A stretch of DNA of 64,000 nt from Hymenobacter piscis (GCF_018760735.1 NZ_JAHHZN010000019.1:1-64000), one strand, 5' to 3'; shown: positions 52,209 through 61,239, counted from the first letter of the stretch. The notes: a model not told the origin generated them from the letters alone. Numbers and translations: made by a program.

Positions 52209-55200
52209 CTAGAAATTCACTTGCAGCCCGCCCGTGATGGTGCGCACGTTGGGGTAGGTGCCGTTATCAATGCCCCGGCCGAACACGCCCACGCCGGGCG
52301 TTTCCGGATCGAAGCCGGTGTATTTGGTGAACGTGACCAGGTTGCGGCCAGTCACGTACACACGCACCGTGCCCAGGCCCTGCACTTTGCTGAGCAGGCC
52401 GGCCGGCAGGGTGTAGCCCAGCTGCACATTTTTCAGGCGCAGGTAGCTGCCGTCTTCCACCCAGCGGGTGCTGGCGACTTCGAAGTTTTTCACGGCCTCG
52501 GCACCCCCGCCGTACACCAGCCGCGGCGTGGTCGTCGAAGGGTTATCGGGCGTCCAGGGTTGCAGGTCGCGGCGGAAGTTGGTGTCGCCGTTCAGGCCAT
52601 CCACGGCCGTGCGGGTCACGTTCAGCACGTCGTTGCCCGTAACGCCCTGCCAGAATACGCTCAGGTCGAATCCTTTGTAGGTGGCCGTCAGGTTCAGGCC
52701 GCCCTGCAGCGTGGGGAAGGGGCTGCCCACGTACTTCCGGTCGCCGGAGTAGGTAATGGCGCCGTCCCCGTTTACGTCCTCGAACTTCACGTCGCCGGGC
52801 TTGGCCAGGGGCTGAATCACCTTGCCATCGGCACTTCTGTAGTTCTGAATTTCAGCATCGCTCTGGAAAATGCCGATCATGTTCAGCACGTAGAGCCGGC
52901 TGATGGGCTGGCCCACCTCGGTGCGGGTGGCCCCGAAGTCGCCCGGAATGACGGGCTGGATGTCGGAGAGCTTGCGCACCTCATTGCGCGTGGTGGTCAG
53001 CGTCAGGTCGGCCCCGAAGGTGAAGGCCGATTTGCCGGTGTGATAGCCCAGGGCCAGTTCCAGCCCCTTGTTCTGAATCTCGCCCAGGTTGGTGAAGGGC
53101 TGCGCGAAGCCGGCCGTGCCCAGGTAGCCCGGCAGCGGCGGACTCACCAGCGCATCCTTGGTGGTCGAAATGTAGTAGTCGGCCGACAGGGTCACGCGGC
53201 TGTCGAGCACGGCCAGGTCGAGGCCAAAGTTGGTGGTATAACGCGACTCCCAGCGGATATCCCTGCTTTCCAGGCCCGTCTGGATAGCGCCCGGCTGCAA
53301 CACCTGGCCGCCACCCAGGGGGTAGAAAATGGTGGGATTGATGACGGGCTGGTACAGGTAGGAGCCCGGCAGCAGGTCGTTGCCGTTTACGCCGTAGCTG
53401 GCCCGCAGCTTGAGGCTGTTCACCATCGGCAGCGCATTCTTGAAGAAATCTTCCTCGCTGATGCGCCAGCCCACCGAGCCGGCCCCGAAGTTGGCGTAGC
53501 GCCGCGAGGCATCGAAGCGCGAGGAACCGTCGCGCCGGAAACTTCCGGTAATCAGGTAGCGGTTGCGGAAGTCGTAGTTAACCTGGCTGAAATAGGAACG
53601 CTTGGTGTAGTTATCGAGGCCCCCGCCCACGGTGGGTGGCGTGGCCGTGTTCGTTCCCTGACTCAGCACAAAAAAGTACCGCGGCACCGACGAGTAACCC
53701 GTGGCGTTGGCCGTAGCGTTACTCACGTGGGTTTGCTGCTCGGAGTAGCCCAGCACCGCAGTGATGTTGTGGTCGCCGAGCTGCTTGGTCAGGTTGAGCG
53801 TGTTTTCCACCAGCGTAAACACCGAATTGCCCCGGTTCTCAAACAGGTAGGTGGTGTTAGGGCTCGATTCGCCTAGGCGGATATAGCCTTCCCGCCGCGC
53901 GTTCTTGTCGTTATAGTCCTGCGCCTCAATGCCCAGGTTGAGGCGGTAGGACAGGAAATCGAACAGGCGAAACTCCCCCGTGACATTGCCCTGCAAGAGG
54001 TTGTTTTTCTGGGTGCGGTTCAGAATCTGCTGGGCCCCGATGGGGTTCACCGAGTAGTTGAACAGGTTGGCGCTGCCGTAGCCGTAGCCCCCGAAGTTGT
54101 TAGGGTCGTACACCGGAATACCCGGCAGCTCCGCCAGCACATCCACAAACGGCACCTCATTAAGGAGTGTGGTATTGATATGGGTCAGCAGAGCACTCTG
54201 CCCGATTTTGAGACGCCCCCGGGTCATGCCCGAGTTCAGGCGCACGTTGTAGCGCTCAAACGAAGGGCCCTTCACGATACCGTCCTGGCGGAAGTACCCC
54301 CCCGAAATCAGGAAGTTGGTGGCGCTTTTGCCGCTGTTGCTGCCCCCCGAGAAGGTCAGGTTGTAGTCTTCAATTTTGCCGGTCTGAAAAAACTCCTTCT
54401 GCCAGTCGGTATCGATGGCGTCGGAGTAGGCGGCCGTGCCCTTCACCGCGCCCGGCATGCGCACGGTCGGGTCGAGGTCGGCGTTGCGGTAGGCCACCGC
54501 GGCCCGGTCGGCCCATTCGCTGTGGTTGGTCAGATCGAAGGTGCGGTATACGCTTTCCACGCCCTTGTAGCCGTTGAAGCTGATTTTCGGCTCGCCCGCC
54601 TGCCCGCGCTTGGTAGTAATCAGAATTACGCCGTTGGCCCCGCGGGAACCGTATACGGCCGTCGAGGAAGCATCCTTAAGCACCGTGGCCGACTCAATAT
54701 CGGTGGGACTCAGGTTACGGATGTTGTCCGACCAGAGCCCGTCAATCACATACAGCGGATTGCTTCCCGATCCGGTCGTCCCGACGCCTCGAATGACGAT
54801 ATTCGGCACGGCCCCGGGGTTACCCGCGCCTTCGATCTGCACGCCCGCCACCCGGCCCTGAATGGCCTGTACCACCGTGGGCACCGGCACTTTGGTGGCC
54901 TCCTGGGTATCTATACTGCTCACGGCGCTGGTCAGGTTCTGACGATCCTGTTGCAGGTAGCCCACCACCATTACCTCACTCAGTGCGTTGGTATCTTCAA
55001 GCAGCGTAATGCGCAACGCCGTTGTGGCCGCCAGCACCACGGCCTCCTGGCGCACGTAGCCCACGTAGCTGAAAACCAACGTACTGCCCTCCGGCACGTT
55101 CAGCAGAAAAGTGCCATCGGAAGTAGTGGAAGTTCCGATTGAGGTGCCTTTGGCTACCACCGTTACGCCGGGCAGGGCTTCCCCTTTGGCATCCAGCACC

Positions 55201-55352
55201 CGACCGGAAATGGTAATGTCGGCCAGTCGTTCGAAACTGGGGCGGGTGGTGGTGGACACCGCCGAGGAGTGAGCCAGGGCCGCCTGCAGGGGCAGGCAAC
55301 AAAACAGCGCCGGCAGGGTCAGCCGGGGCATTTTGGGTACAGACTTTTTCAT
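52209..55352 (-). CDS. susC: SusC/RagA-family TonB-dependent transporter
   Basis: A 1047-residue outer-membrane transporter. Order: signal peptide, an N-terminal carboxypeptidase-regulatory-like domain (ISGRVLDAKGEALPGVTVVA; LVFSYVGYVRQEAVV), the plug (IQGRVAGVQIEGAG; VIRGVGTTGSGSNPLYVIDG; ILITTKRGQAGEP), then a 22-strand barrel ending VRTITGGLQVNF. It moves oligosaccharides, delivered by SusD, into the periplasm using TonB energy. No anti-sigma-interacting STN domain is seen, so control is likely by the LacI-type regulator through the double operator just upstream rather than by a sigma/anti-sigma pair. Confidence 0.95.
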   Translation of the reverse strand: MKKSVPKMPRLTLPALFCCLPLQAALAHSSAVSTTTRPSFERLADITISGRVLDAKGEALPGVTVVAKGTSIGTSTTSDGTFLLNVPEGSTLVFSYVGYVRQEAVVLAATTALRITLLEDTNALSEVMVVGYLQQDRQNLTSAVSSIDTQEATKVPVPTVVQAIQGRVAGVQIEGAGNPGAVPNIVIRGVGTTGSGSNPLYVIDGLWSDNIRNLSPTDIESATVLKDASSTAVYGSRGANGVILITTKRGQAGEPKISFNGYKGVESVYRTFDLTNHSEWADRAAVAYRNADLDPTVRMPGAVKGTAAYSDAIDTDWQKEFFQTGKIEDYNLTFSGGSNSGKSATNFLISGGYFRQDGIVKGPSFERYNVRLNSGMTRGRLKIGQSALLTHINTTLLNEVPFVDVLAELPGIPVYDPNNFGGYGYGSANLFNYSVNPIGAQQILNRTQKNNLLQGNVTGEFRLFDFLSYRLNLGIEAQDYNDKNARREGYIRLGESSPNTTYLFENRGNSVFTLVENTLNLTKQLGDHNITAVLGYSEQQTHVSNATANATGYSSVPRYFFVLSQGTNTATPPTVGGGLDNYTKRSYFSQVNYDFRNRYLITGSFRRDGSSRFDASRRYANFGAGSVGWRISEEDFFKNALPMVNSLKLRASYGVNGNDLLPGSYLYQPVINPTIFYPLGGGQVLQPGAIQTGLESRDIRWESRYTTNFGLDLAVLDSRVTLSADYYISTTKDALVSPPLPGYLGTAGFAQPFTNLGEIQNKGLELALGYHTGKSAFTFGADLTLTTTRNEVRKLSDIQPVIPGDFGATRTEVGQPISRLYVLNMIGIFQSDAEIQNYRSADGKVIQPLAKPGDVKFEDVNGDGAITYSGDRKYVGSPFPTLQGGLNLTATYKGFDLSVFWQGVTGNDVLNVTRTAVDGLNGDTNFRRDLQPWTPDNPSTTTPRLVYGGGAEAVKNFEVASTRWVEDGSYLRLKNVQLGYTLPAGLLSKVQGLGTVRVYVTGRNLVTFTKYTGFDPETPGVGVFGRGIDNGTYPNVRTITGGLQVNF

Positions 55353-55381
55353 AAGTCAGGATGTGTGGGAATTAGTGGGGT

Positions 55382-55431
55382 TTACACAATCGTTTGTGTG
55401 TTAATTTAAACACACAAACGATTGTGTAATA
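55382..55431. promoter_or_regulatory. Paired operators before susC
   Basis: Two copies of the arabinose operator in opposite orientation, TTACACAATCGTTTGTGTG (from 55382) and ACACAAACGATTGTGTAA (ending 55429), are separated by about 11 bases, forming a nearly perfect 48-bp inverted repeat 30 bases upstream of susC. Centre-to-centre distance is about 28-30 bases. This is the strongest candidate site of the regulon. Confidence 0.8.
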
Positions 55432-55912
55432 ATTCAAAAAAAAAGGGCTTATCCCGGGAGCGTTTGGTGGCGTAACCCTGCAAGGCGTGCCGGATTCCGG
55501 CTTTAGCCCGAAGGCTGGCAGGAAACGGAGGGTAAGGTTGCTAAAATTGTGCTTAATACCAAATAAATATTTGTCTGCCGGGTTAGTGTCCACTGCCTCA
55601 CTACCCTCTGCCGAAGCTGCTTACGCCGCCAGTCAACCGCGCGAAGGCGGGCGCAAAAGCGGGCCTTTCGGCTCAGTCAGCCAAGCTGGGCCACCGGGGG
55701 GCGTTGCGAGCATGCTTCACTGCGGTCGGAGTTCCCGCTACGGCCGCCGCCTGATAAAGCGCGGGGCCAGCCATACCTTTTGCCCTCCCTCCTACTCCTG
55801 TTTCTGACCTTTCGACCTCTTATCACATGGCTATAGTAATGAGAGCATAAAAAGTGTGGGGCAGCGGGTTTTTAGAGAAGCCGCGCTTCGCTCCGTTTTC
55901 CCCTTGAGCTAG
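55432..55912. other. Gap with no supported gene
   Basis: About 480 bases between the susC operators and the next remnant. Short open frames exist on both strands, but none resembles a protein family or has the local codon pattern. GC-rich short inverted segments are present. I see nothing to name here. Confidence 0.5.
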
Positions 55913-56152
55913 TCATAAGATGCGGTTACTCCACACTTTGTGATGCTCTCCGAATTTGTAGCGGCTCTTGGTCTTTTCGTCTTTGCTCATGGCGATGCCC
56001 AGGTGCCAGTTGCCGTACTCTTCAATCTCGGGGTCTTCCAAACAGGCATGTTCTTCCGCCGGCTCGGGGTTGTGCAGGCCCCAATCCACTTGTTCGTTGA
56101 TAGGGGTGCCCTGCTGAATGAGGCGCGTGGCATACAATAACGGCGTGGGGGA
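55913..56152 (-). pseudogene. C-terminal fragment of an unknown protein
   Basis: The minus frame gives TRLIQQGTPINEQVDWGLHN, then EHACLEDPEIEEYGNWHLGI and ends KFGEHHKVWSNRIL before a stop. The strongly acidic/aromatic pattern looks like genuine protein, but upstream of about 56152 it turns into the reverse strand of a HipA gene, so the N-terminal part is missing. I do not recognise the family. Confidence 0.4.
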
Positions 56153-56651
56153 CATGTGCCAACTCACCGAGTGCCTGACGGAAAACAAGTACGACGGCTC
56201 CCACGAGCAGGTAGCCAAGCCCATTCTGCGCTACTCGGCTAACCCTGGCCTGGACGCGGTCAACTACTAAGAGCTGGTGCTCTTCAGCTTCCTGACCGGC
56301 AACGCCGACATGCACCTGAAAAATTTCTCCCTGCTGCAGACGCCCGGCCTGGGCTACGGCTTGGCCCCGGCCTACGCCCTGGTGGCCATGGCTCTGGTGA
56401 ACCCCGCCGATACCGAGGCGCTGGCCCTCACGCTCAACGGCAGAAAGAAGCGGCTGCGGCAGGCGGACTTTCGGCAGGCCGCCGGGCGGGCCGGCAATGA
56501 CGACAAGGTGATTACGGGCATGCTCACGCGCCTGGCCCGGGCCCGGCCGGCCTGGGAGTCGTTCATTGCCCGGAGCTTTCTGCCCGCGGACCTGCAGGAG
56601 CAGTTCCACGCCCTGCTGGCGCAGCGGTTTGCGCAACTGGACCTGGGATAG
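56153..56651 (+). pseudogene. HipA-type kinase, C-terminal remnant
   Basis: The frame reads CQLTECLTENKYDGSHEQV, RYSANPGLDAVNY, then a TAA where the family has an aromatic residue, then ELVLFSFLTGNADMHLKNFS with the catalytic-loop Asp and Asn, GYGLAPAYALVAMALVNPAD (normally AYDLV, so the metal-binding Asp is replaced by Ala) and LALTLNGRKKRLRQADF. About the first 200 residues of the kinase are missing. The nonsense codon, the lost Asp and the truncation all mark it as dead. It is not closely related to the short HipA-like protein at 361. Confidence 0.75.
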
Positions 56652-56694
56652 GAGCCGGGTGGCCCTTACCAGTGATGGAGGCGGTACCAGCGAA

Positions 56695-56946
56695 TTACCG
56701 TGGCTTGGATGGCGACGCGATCAAGGGCTCCTTACGGTCTTGGTAGGCTTGCCGGGTAAGCGGGCGGCTGGCCGGGGCCTGCTGCTTTAAGGCCGAGTAC
56801 TCGGCGGCAGCGGCAGGATGCGCCAGGAGGAAATCCCGAAAGGCGAGGTGGCGCTCGATGTGGTCGGCCCCCGCGTTATATATATGGACGTGATGGCTCC
56901 GGATGCCCTGCTGGGTCTTCTTTTTGAATGCTGGCCGGCATTCAGG
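56695..56946 (-). pseudogene. GrpB/UPF0157-family protein, C-terminal fragment
   Basis: The minus frame contains FKKKTQQGIRSHHVHIYNAG, then HIERHLAFRDFLLAHPAAAA and EYSALKQ, then AYQDRKEPLI, the conserved second half of GrpB-type nucleotidyltransferase-fold proteins. The first half is missing: at about 56945 the sequence runs into the end of tenA. The frame has no proper start. Confidence 0.65.
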
Positions 56947-57610
56947 CGCCACCCGTATCTCCCGACCACGTCCGGCCCCGGTAGGCGGCCTCCCAGAACT
57001 GCCATTCCAGCCGGCTGGCCGTTACAAAGGCCGAAGTCATGGCGGCCCGCTGAGCAGCTGTGGCCTGGGCCGCGGCCCGGTCGCAGATGGCAATGGCGCT
57101 GGTAACGAGCCGCCCGAACTCCTCCCCGGCGTACGTATCGATCCACTGCTGGTAGGGATTGGCCGGGTGGTGCTGGGTGCGGTAAATATGGCGGCCCACT
57201 TCCTGGTAAATCCAGAAGCAGGGCAGCACTGCGGCCATGCCCGTTTCCACGGCTTCCAGAGCGGCTGTGCTCCGCAGAAAATGCAGGTAATGATGGCAGG
57301 CGGGCTCTGCCTGGCCCGTGGTCGTCACGCCATAGGTGCGGAAGTAGGACTGGTGGAGGGCATTTTCGACGACCACGGCTCCTTCGGCGAAGCGCACGAA
57401 GGCCAGCGCATCGTCCAGCAGCGGGGCCCGGGCGCCCAGCAGGGCCAGCGTGCGGCCGAAGTGGGCCAGGTAGTGCGAGTCCTGCGCCAGGTAGAACTGA
57501 AACCGGCCCCGGTCCAGGGTGCCGGCGCATAGCTCCTCAATAAAGGGCAGCTGCAGAATCTGTTGGTAAATGGGGGCGGCGGCGGCCCAGGCGTCAGTTG
57601 ACCAGTTCAC
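56942..57610 (-). CDS. tenA: TenA, thiaminase II / aminopyrimidine aminohydrolase
   Basis: A 222-residue protein from GTG 57610, which overlaps the thiD stop region by 17 bases; the longer open frame upstream is antisense noise across thiD. TenA features: IEELCAGTLDRGRFQFYLAQ, SHYLAHFGRTLALLG, the active-site Cys in AAVLPCFWIYQEVG, and the C-terminal Glu in ASRLEWQFWEAAY. It salvages thiamine breakdown products by releasing the hydroxymethylpyrimidine. Last gene of the thiamine operon; a truncated GrpB gene abuts its stop. Confidence 0.92.
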   Translation of the reverse strand: MNWSTDAWAAAAPIYQQILQLPFIEELCAGTLDRGRFQFYLAQDSHYLAHFGRTLALLGARAPLLDDALAFVRFAEGAVVVENALHQSYFRTYGVTTTGQAEPACHHYLHFLRSTAALEAVETGMAAVLPCFWIYQEVGRHIYRTQHHPANPYQQWIDTYAGEEFGRLVTSAIAICDRAAAQATAAQRAAMTSAFVTASRLEWQFWEAAYRGRTWSGDTGGA

Positions 57611-58433
57611 GGGCAAGCAGGGGAAGGGGAGCGAAGAAATGGTTAAGCGGGCCGTTGCCCTGGCCGGTGCGCACGGCCTGCCCGTGGCGGATGGCCTCGT
57701 GCACGTACTGCTGCCCGAGCCCCACGGCCTCGAGCAGCGGGTAGCCCAGGGCCCGGTAGCTGGCAATGGCCGAGGAAAGCGTGCACCCCGAGCCGTGGGT
57801 ATTGGTCGTGGCCAGCTTGGGGGTCGTAAACTCGTGCACCGAGCCATCGTCGGCAAAGTAGAGCGAGACGAGCGTGGGCGTGGGCAGGTGGCCCCCCTTG
57901 AGCAGCAGCCCCCGGCAGCCCCGGGCCCGGATGCGGCGGCCGGCTTCGTGCATGGCCGTCACGTCGGGAATGGGCATGTCGGCCAGGATGGCGGCTTCGT
58001 CGAGGTTGGGGGTGATGAGCTCCGAAAGCGGAAACAGCTGCCCGGTCAGGGCCTCCAGGGTCGTTTGCTCGATGAGCCGGTGCCCGCTGGTGGCCACCAT
58101 AACCGGGTCGAAAATGACCGGCACGGCCGGCCCGGCCCGCAGGGCCGTGGCAATGGTGTGAACCAGCTCCGGGGTGTGCACCATCCCGATTTTGATGGCG
58201 TGGGGCACTACGTCGTCGAAAATGGCGGCCAGCTGCTCGGCCACCGCCGCCGCGGGAATCGGGAAGATGCTGCGCACGCCGCAGGTATTCTGCACGGGCA
58301 GGGCCGTCAGGACTGAGGTGGCGTAGCAGCCCAGGGCGGAAATGGCTTTCATGTCGCCCTGAATGCCGGCTCCGCCGCTGCCGTCGAAGCCGGCAATGGT
58401 GAGCACGGATGGGTATTCAAACGTGGTAGGCAT
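57594..58433 (-). CDS. thiD: Hydroxymethylpyrimidine (phosphate) kinase
   Basis: A 279-residue ribokinase-fold enzyme from ATG 58433, which overlaps the thiE stop (TGATG). TIAGFDGSGGAGIQGDMKAI (usually SDSGGGAGIQ), GVRSIFPIPAAAVAEQL, VIFDPVMVATSGHRLI, LITPNLDEAAIL and the anion-hole/catalytic block NTHGSGCTLSSAIAS identify it. It phosphorylates HMP and HMP-P for joining to the thiazole moiety. The replacement of the usual SDS by FDG in the first motif is a minor oddity. Confidence 0.94.
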   Translation of the reverse strand: MPTTFEYPSVLTIAGFDGSGGAGIQGDMKAISALGCYATSVLTALPVQNTCGVRSIFPIPAAAVAEQLAAIFDDVVPHAIKIGMVHTPELVHTIATALRAGPAVPVIFDPVMVATSGHRLIEQTTLEALTGQLFPLSELITPNLDEAAILADMPIPDVTAMHEAGRRIRARGCRGLLLKGGHLPTPTLVSLYFADDGSVHEFTTPKLATTNTHGSGCTLSSAIASYRALGYPLLEAVGLGQQYVHEAIRHGQAVRTGQGNGPLNHFFAPLPLLARELVN

Positions 58434-59071
58434 CAGCAGTACAGGTCGATTTGGTTGCGGAGCACAGCGGCCGCCCGCTCCGGGTCGGGGGCCTGGCAGA
58501 TGGCCGATACCACGGCCAGGCAGTCGGCCCCGGCCTGGAGCACCGGCCCGGCGTTGCCGGCGTGGATGTTGCCGATGGCCACCAGGGGCTTGGGGGTGGC
58601 GGCCCGGATGGCGCGCACGCCCGCCAGTCCCCATTCCGTAACGGTATCGGTTTTGGTGGGCGTGCGGAACACCGGGCTGATGCCCAGGTAATCGGCGGCC
58701 TCGGCCTCGGGCGTATGCAGCTGGGCGGTGTACTCGAGCGAGTAGCCCAGCAGCCCGACCCCGGGCCACTGCGCCCGCACCTGGGTCGGAGGCAGGTCGT
58801 GGTTGCCCACGTGCAGCCCCGCGGCCCCCACGCGGCGGGCCACGCGCAGGTTGTCGTTGATAAGCAGGGGCACGCTGTAGCAACTCAGCCGCTCGGCCAG
58901 CCGCTCGGCCCGGGCCAGGAACGTGGGCTCGTCCACCTGTTTTTCGCGCAGCTGCACCAGGTCGACCCCGCCGCGCACGGCGGCTTCGGCCACCGCCAGC
59001 AGGTCGCGGCCGGCGCAGGCCTCCGCCGCTATCACCAGGTAGAGACGGTAGGGAAAAGCGGCCGTTACCAT
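58433..59071 (-). CDS. thiE: Thiamine phosphate synthase
   Basis: A 212-residue TIM-barrel enzyme that couples HMP-PP and thiazole phosphate. GGVDLVQLREKQVDEPTFL, SVPLLINDNLRVARRVGAAG followed by LHVGNHDL, and LGISPVFRTPTKTDTVTEWG match the family (usual GLHLGQxD and GPVFPTxTKxD). Its ATG overlaps the thiM stop (ATGGTAA) and its stop overlaps the thiD start, so all are tightly coupled. Confidence 0.93.
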   Translation of the reverse strand: MVTAAFPYRLYLVIAAEACAGRDLLAVAEAAVRGGVDLVQLREKQVDEPTFLARAERLAERLSCYSVPLLINDNLRVARRVGAAGLHVGNHDLPPTQVRAQWPGVGLLGYSLEYTAQLHTPEAEAADYLGISPVFRTPTKTDTVTEWGLAGVRAIRAATPKPLVAIGNIHAGNAGPVLQAGADCLAVVSAICQAPDPERAAAVLRNQIDLYC

Positions 59072-59859
59072 ACGCGCAGCCGCAGGTGAGCCGTAAATTC
59101 GGCTTCCGTGAGACTGTGCAGCGTGTCGAGCAGACGTACCTGCAGCGAGCCGGGCCCGGCGGCGCCGGTGGCGGCCAGCTCCCCGCTCAGGCTGAAGAGG
59201 GCGACGCCCGCCACCGCGGCCTCGAAGGGCGGGGCGACGGCGGCCAAGGCGCCCAGCACCGCGGAGGCCGAGCAGCCCATGCCCGTCACGCGGGTCAACA
59301 GGGGGCTGCCGTTGGCAATGTCGGCTCGTCGGGTGCCGTCCACCACGATGTCGGTTTCACCCGACACGCACACCACGCTGCCCCACTGCGCGCTCAGCTG
59401 CCGGGCAGCCGTCACGGCCTCGGTGCTGGCGGCCGTGCTGTCCACGCCTTTGGTGGCGGTGGTGTGGTGGCGCGCCAGGGCCAGGATTTCGGAGGCATTG
59501 CCGCGGATGATGGTCGGGCGCAGGGCCAGCAGCTGCCGCAGCACGTCGTCGCGGTAGGCGGTGGCGCCGGCGCCCACCGGGTCGAGCACCCAGGGCCGGC
59601 CCAGGGCGTTGGCCGCCGCCGCGGCCTGGAGCATGGCCTCCACCCAGTACTCGTCCAGCGTGCCGATGTTGAGGACCAGGGCCTGGCAGATGGTCTGCAG
59701 CTGGGCAACCTCGGCGTGGGCGTGGGCCATGATGGGAGAAGCGCCCACCGCCAGCAGGGCGTTGGCGGTATTATTCATCACCACCAGGTTGGTGATGTTG
59801 TGGACCAGGGGGGATTGGGTGCGCACGGCCTGAACAAGGGGCCAGAGGAGTTGCTGCAT
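59065..59859 (-). CDS. thiM: Hydroxyethylthiazole kinase
   Basis: A 264-residue ribokinase-like enzyme that phosphorylates the thiazole alcohol. Conserved parts: SPLVHNITNLVVMNNTANAL near the N-terminus, PWVLDPVGAGATAYR, IIRGNASEILAL, VVCVSGETDIVVDG, and the catalytic Cys in LTRVTGMGCSASAVLGAL. First gene of the operon downstream of a TPP riboswitch. The combination thiM-thiE-thiD-tenA without thiC or thiG nearby points to salvage rather than de novo synthesis at this locus. Confidence 0.94.
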   Translation of the reverse strand: MQQLLWPLVQAVRTQSPLVHNITNLVVMNNTANALLAVGASPIMAHAHAEVAQLQTICQALVLNIGTLDEYWVEAMLQAAAAANALGRPWVLDPVGAGATAYRDDVLRQLLALRPTIIRGNASEILALARHHTTATKGVDSTAASTEAVTAARQLSAQWGSVVCVSGETDIVVDGTRRADIANGSPLLTRVTGMGCSASAVLGALAAVAPPFEAAVAGVALFSLSGELAATGAAGPGSLQVRLLDTLHSLTEAEFTAHLRLRVW

Positions 59860-59892
59860 AGCGTTGCCGGGTTGAAACGAACACGGCTCAGG

Positions 59893-59910
59893 GGCTTCTG
59901 CGCAGAAGCC
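59893..59910. promoter_or_regulatory. Perfect hairpin between the TPP riboswitch and thiM
   Basis: GGCTTCTG-CG-CAGAAGCC is a perfect 8-bp stem 34 bases before the thiM ATG and 28 bases after the riboswitch. It has no T-run, so it could be a translation-blocking element of the riboswitch expression platform rather than a terminator. Confidence 0.45.
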
Positions 59911-59937
59911 GGCAAGCAGCCTGGTGGCAGACTGCTC

Positions 59938-60012
59938 GACTTTTCCCTACGGCGGTATCAACCGCGTCAGGTTCAAAGGGACTCTCTCAATTCCTGGCGG
60001 AATACCCCTAAA
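59938..60012 (-). ncRNA. TPP riboswitch (THI element)
   Basis: On the minus strand the sequence holds TAGGGGTATTCC, a TGAGAGAGTCC internal segment, then CCCTTTGAACCTGA and GCGGTTGATACCGCCGTAGG followed by GAA, the conserved thi-box helices and pyrophosphate-sensor helix. It lies about 80 bases before thiM and should reduce expression of the operon when TPP is bound. Confidence 0.93.
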
Positions 60013-60218
60013 GCCGGGCCAAAGGTAAGCGAAAACGCTGCACCCGCCACCCGCTCCGCCAATAATCCCGCAGTGCCCGCTTCCTGCCCATCTGCCAGGC
60101 GGGCCCCGCCTGGTTGGTTACTCCCCTGCCCTCTCCCCCAGGCGAAGCACCTGCATAGTCCCTCTTTCTGTTTGGGCAAAGCTGGTGAAACGGAACGGAT
60201 GACGCCTGTCAGCCCGGC

Positions 60219-60893
60219 CTAACAGTCCAGACTTGTAAAGGCCACCTGGTTGAGAAAGGCGTAGATGGTGTTCTCGCTGTCGGCCCGCGGTACATCGGTA
60301 AGCGAGGGCAGGTGCTGGGCAAAGAAGAGCTGCTTGCGGGCCGATTCCAGCAGGGTGCTCACCAGCGCGTGCGGATACGGGTAGGCGGGGTTTATTTCCC
60401 GCACTACCTCCACGATACCCGCGGCCAGACGCTTGTATTCCTGGAACAGGCCCGCCTGGTTGTCCTCGTCCACACCCCTGGTCAGGTAGGCCTTGGAAGC
60501 CTCCTTCACCACGATGCGGTAGAGGGCGGCTTCGTTGAGCTCCTGGGTGGCCGGATCGTCCTGGTGGGCGCGGGTGAGGATGCCCAGCGCCAGGCGCAGC
60601 CGCTCGCGGGCGTCGGGCACGTTGTGGGTGTGGAAGCGGATCTGGTAGCGCAGCCAGGCCCAGTGCCAGCTCACCAGGTACACCAGCAGCTTGTGCTTGT
60701 TTTCGAAGTAGCGGTAGAGCGAGGCCTCCGTGGACTCGATGCGCTGGGCCAATTTCTTGAAGGTGAATTGCTCAAATCCGATTTCGTCGATGAGCAGAAT
60801 GCTTTCCGCAATCAGCCGCCGGCCCAGGTCCGTGGCCTGGGGGTCGCGCAGGTACAGGTTTTCGTTTAGGTCGATACGAAGCGTGGGGTACAT
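60219..60893 (-). CDS. TetR/AcrR-family regulator
   Basis: Starting at ATG 60893 gives 224 residues; the open frame extends further but without family resemblance. The N-terminal HTH is at about 25-70 (LLIDEIGFEQFTFKKLAQRI, then STEASLYRYFENKHKLLVYL), typical of TetR proteins, followed by an all-helical ligand domain. The effector is unknown. The gene is divergent from the SPFH lipoprotein gene, and the roughly 390-base gap holds several TGATAG/CTATCA repeats that could be its operator. Confidence 0.85.
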   Translation of the reverse strand: MYPTLRIDLNENLYLRDPQATDLGRRLIAESILLIDEIGFEQFTFKKLAQRIESTEASLYRYFENKHKLLVYLVSWHWAWLRYQIRFHTHNVPDARERLRLALGILTRAHQDDPATQELNEAALYRIVVKEASKAYLTRGVDEDNQAGLFQEYKRLAAGIVEVVREINPAYPYPHALVSTLLESARKQLFFAQHLPSLTDVPRADSENTIYAFLNQVAFTSLDC

Positions 60894-61239
60894 AATAGCA
60901 GGGATACTAGTGCGAGTAAAAGGAAAACTTGCCCAAAAGAACAGATCTGCGCGCAGTTTGTCCACGTCTGCTCTTTTGCCAAAGCAAAACAAGCGGTGCA
61001 TTGCGTGCAAAACCCGGCCGTTTGCCTGCTGCGCTGCTGCAACCGCTGGTGCCGTCCAAAAGCCGCGCCACAGGCCGCAGGAATACCAGACCGGCAACTC
61101 CTGAACGCGCTCAGCGAAGGGCTGCCTTCTCCGGGCTTATAGTTTTACTACCTGCAAAGATAGTAATATTATCCACATCGAAAGTTTTACCAAAAAAATA
61201 TGGGGCATCACGCAACCTTGTAATAGTCGCTTTTGTATA

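Noticed and set aside
55487..55807. 106-residue plus-strand frame after the susC operators
   Set aside because: No start context, odd composition and no family resemblance; treated as non-coding.
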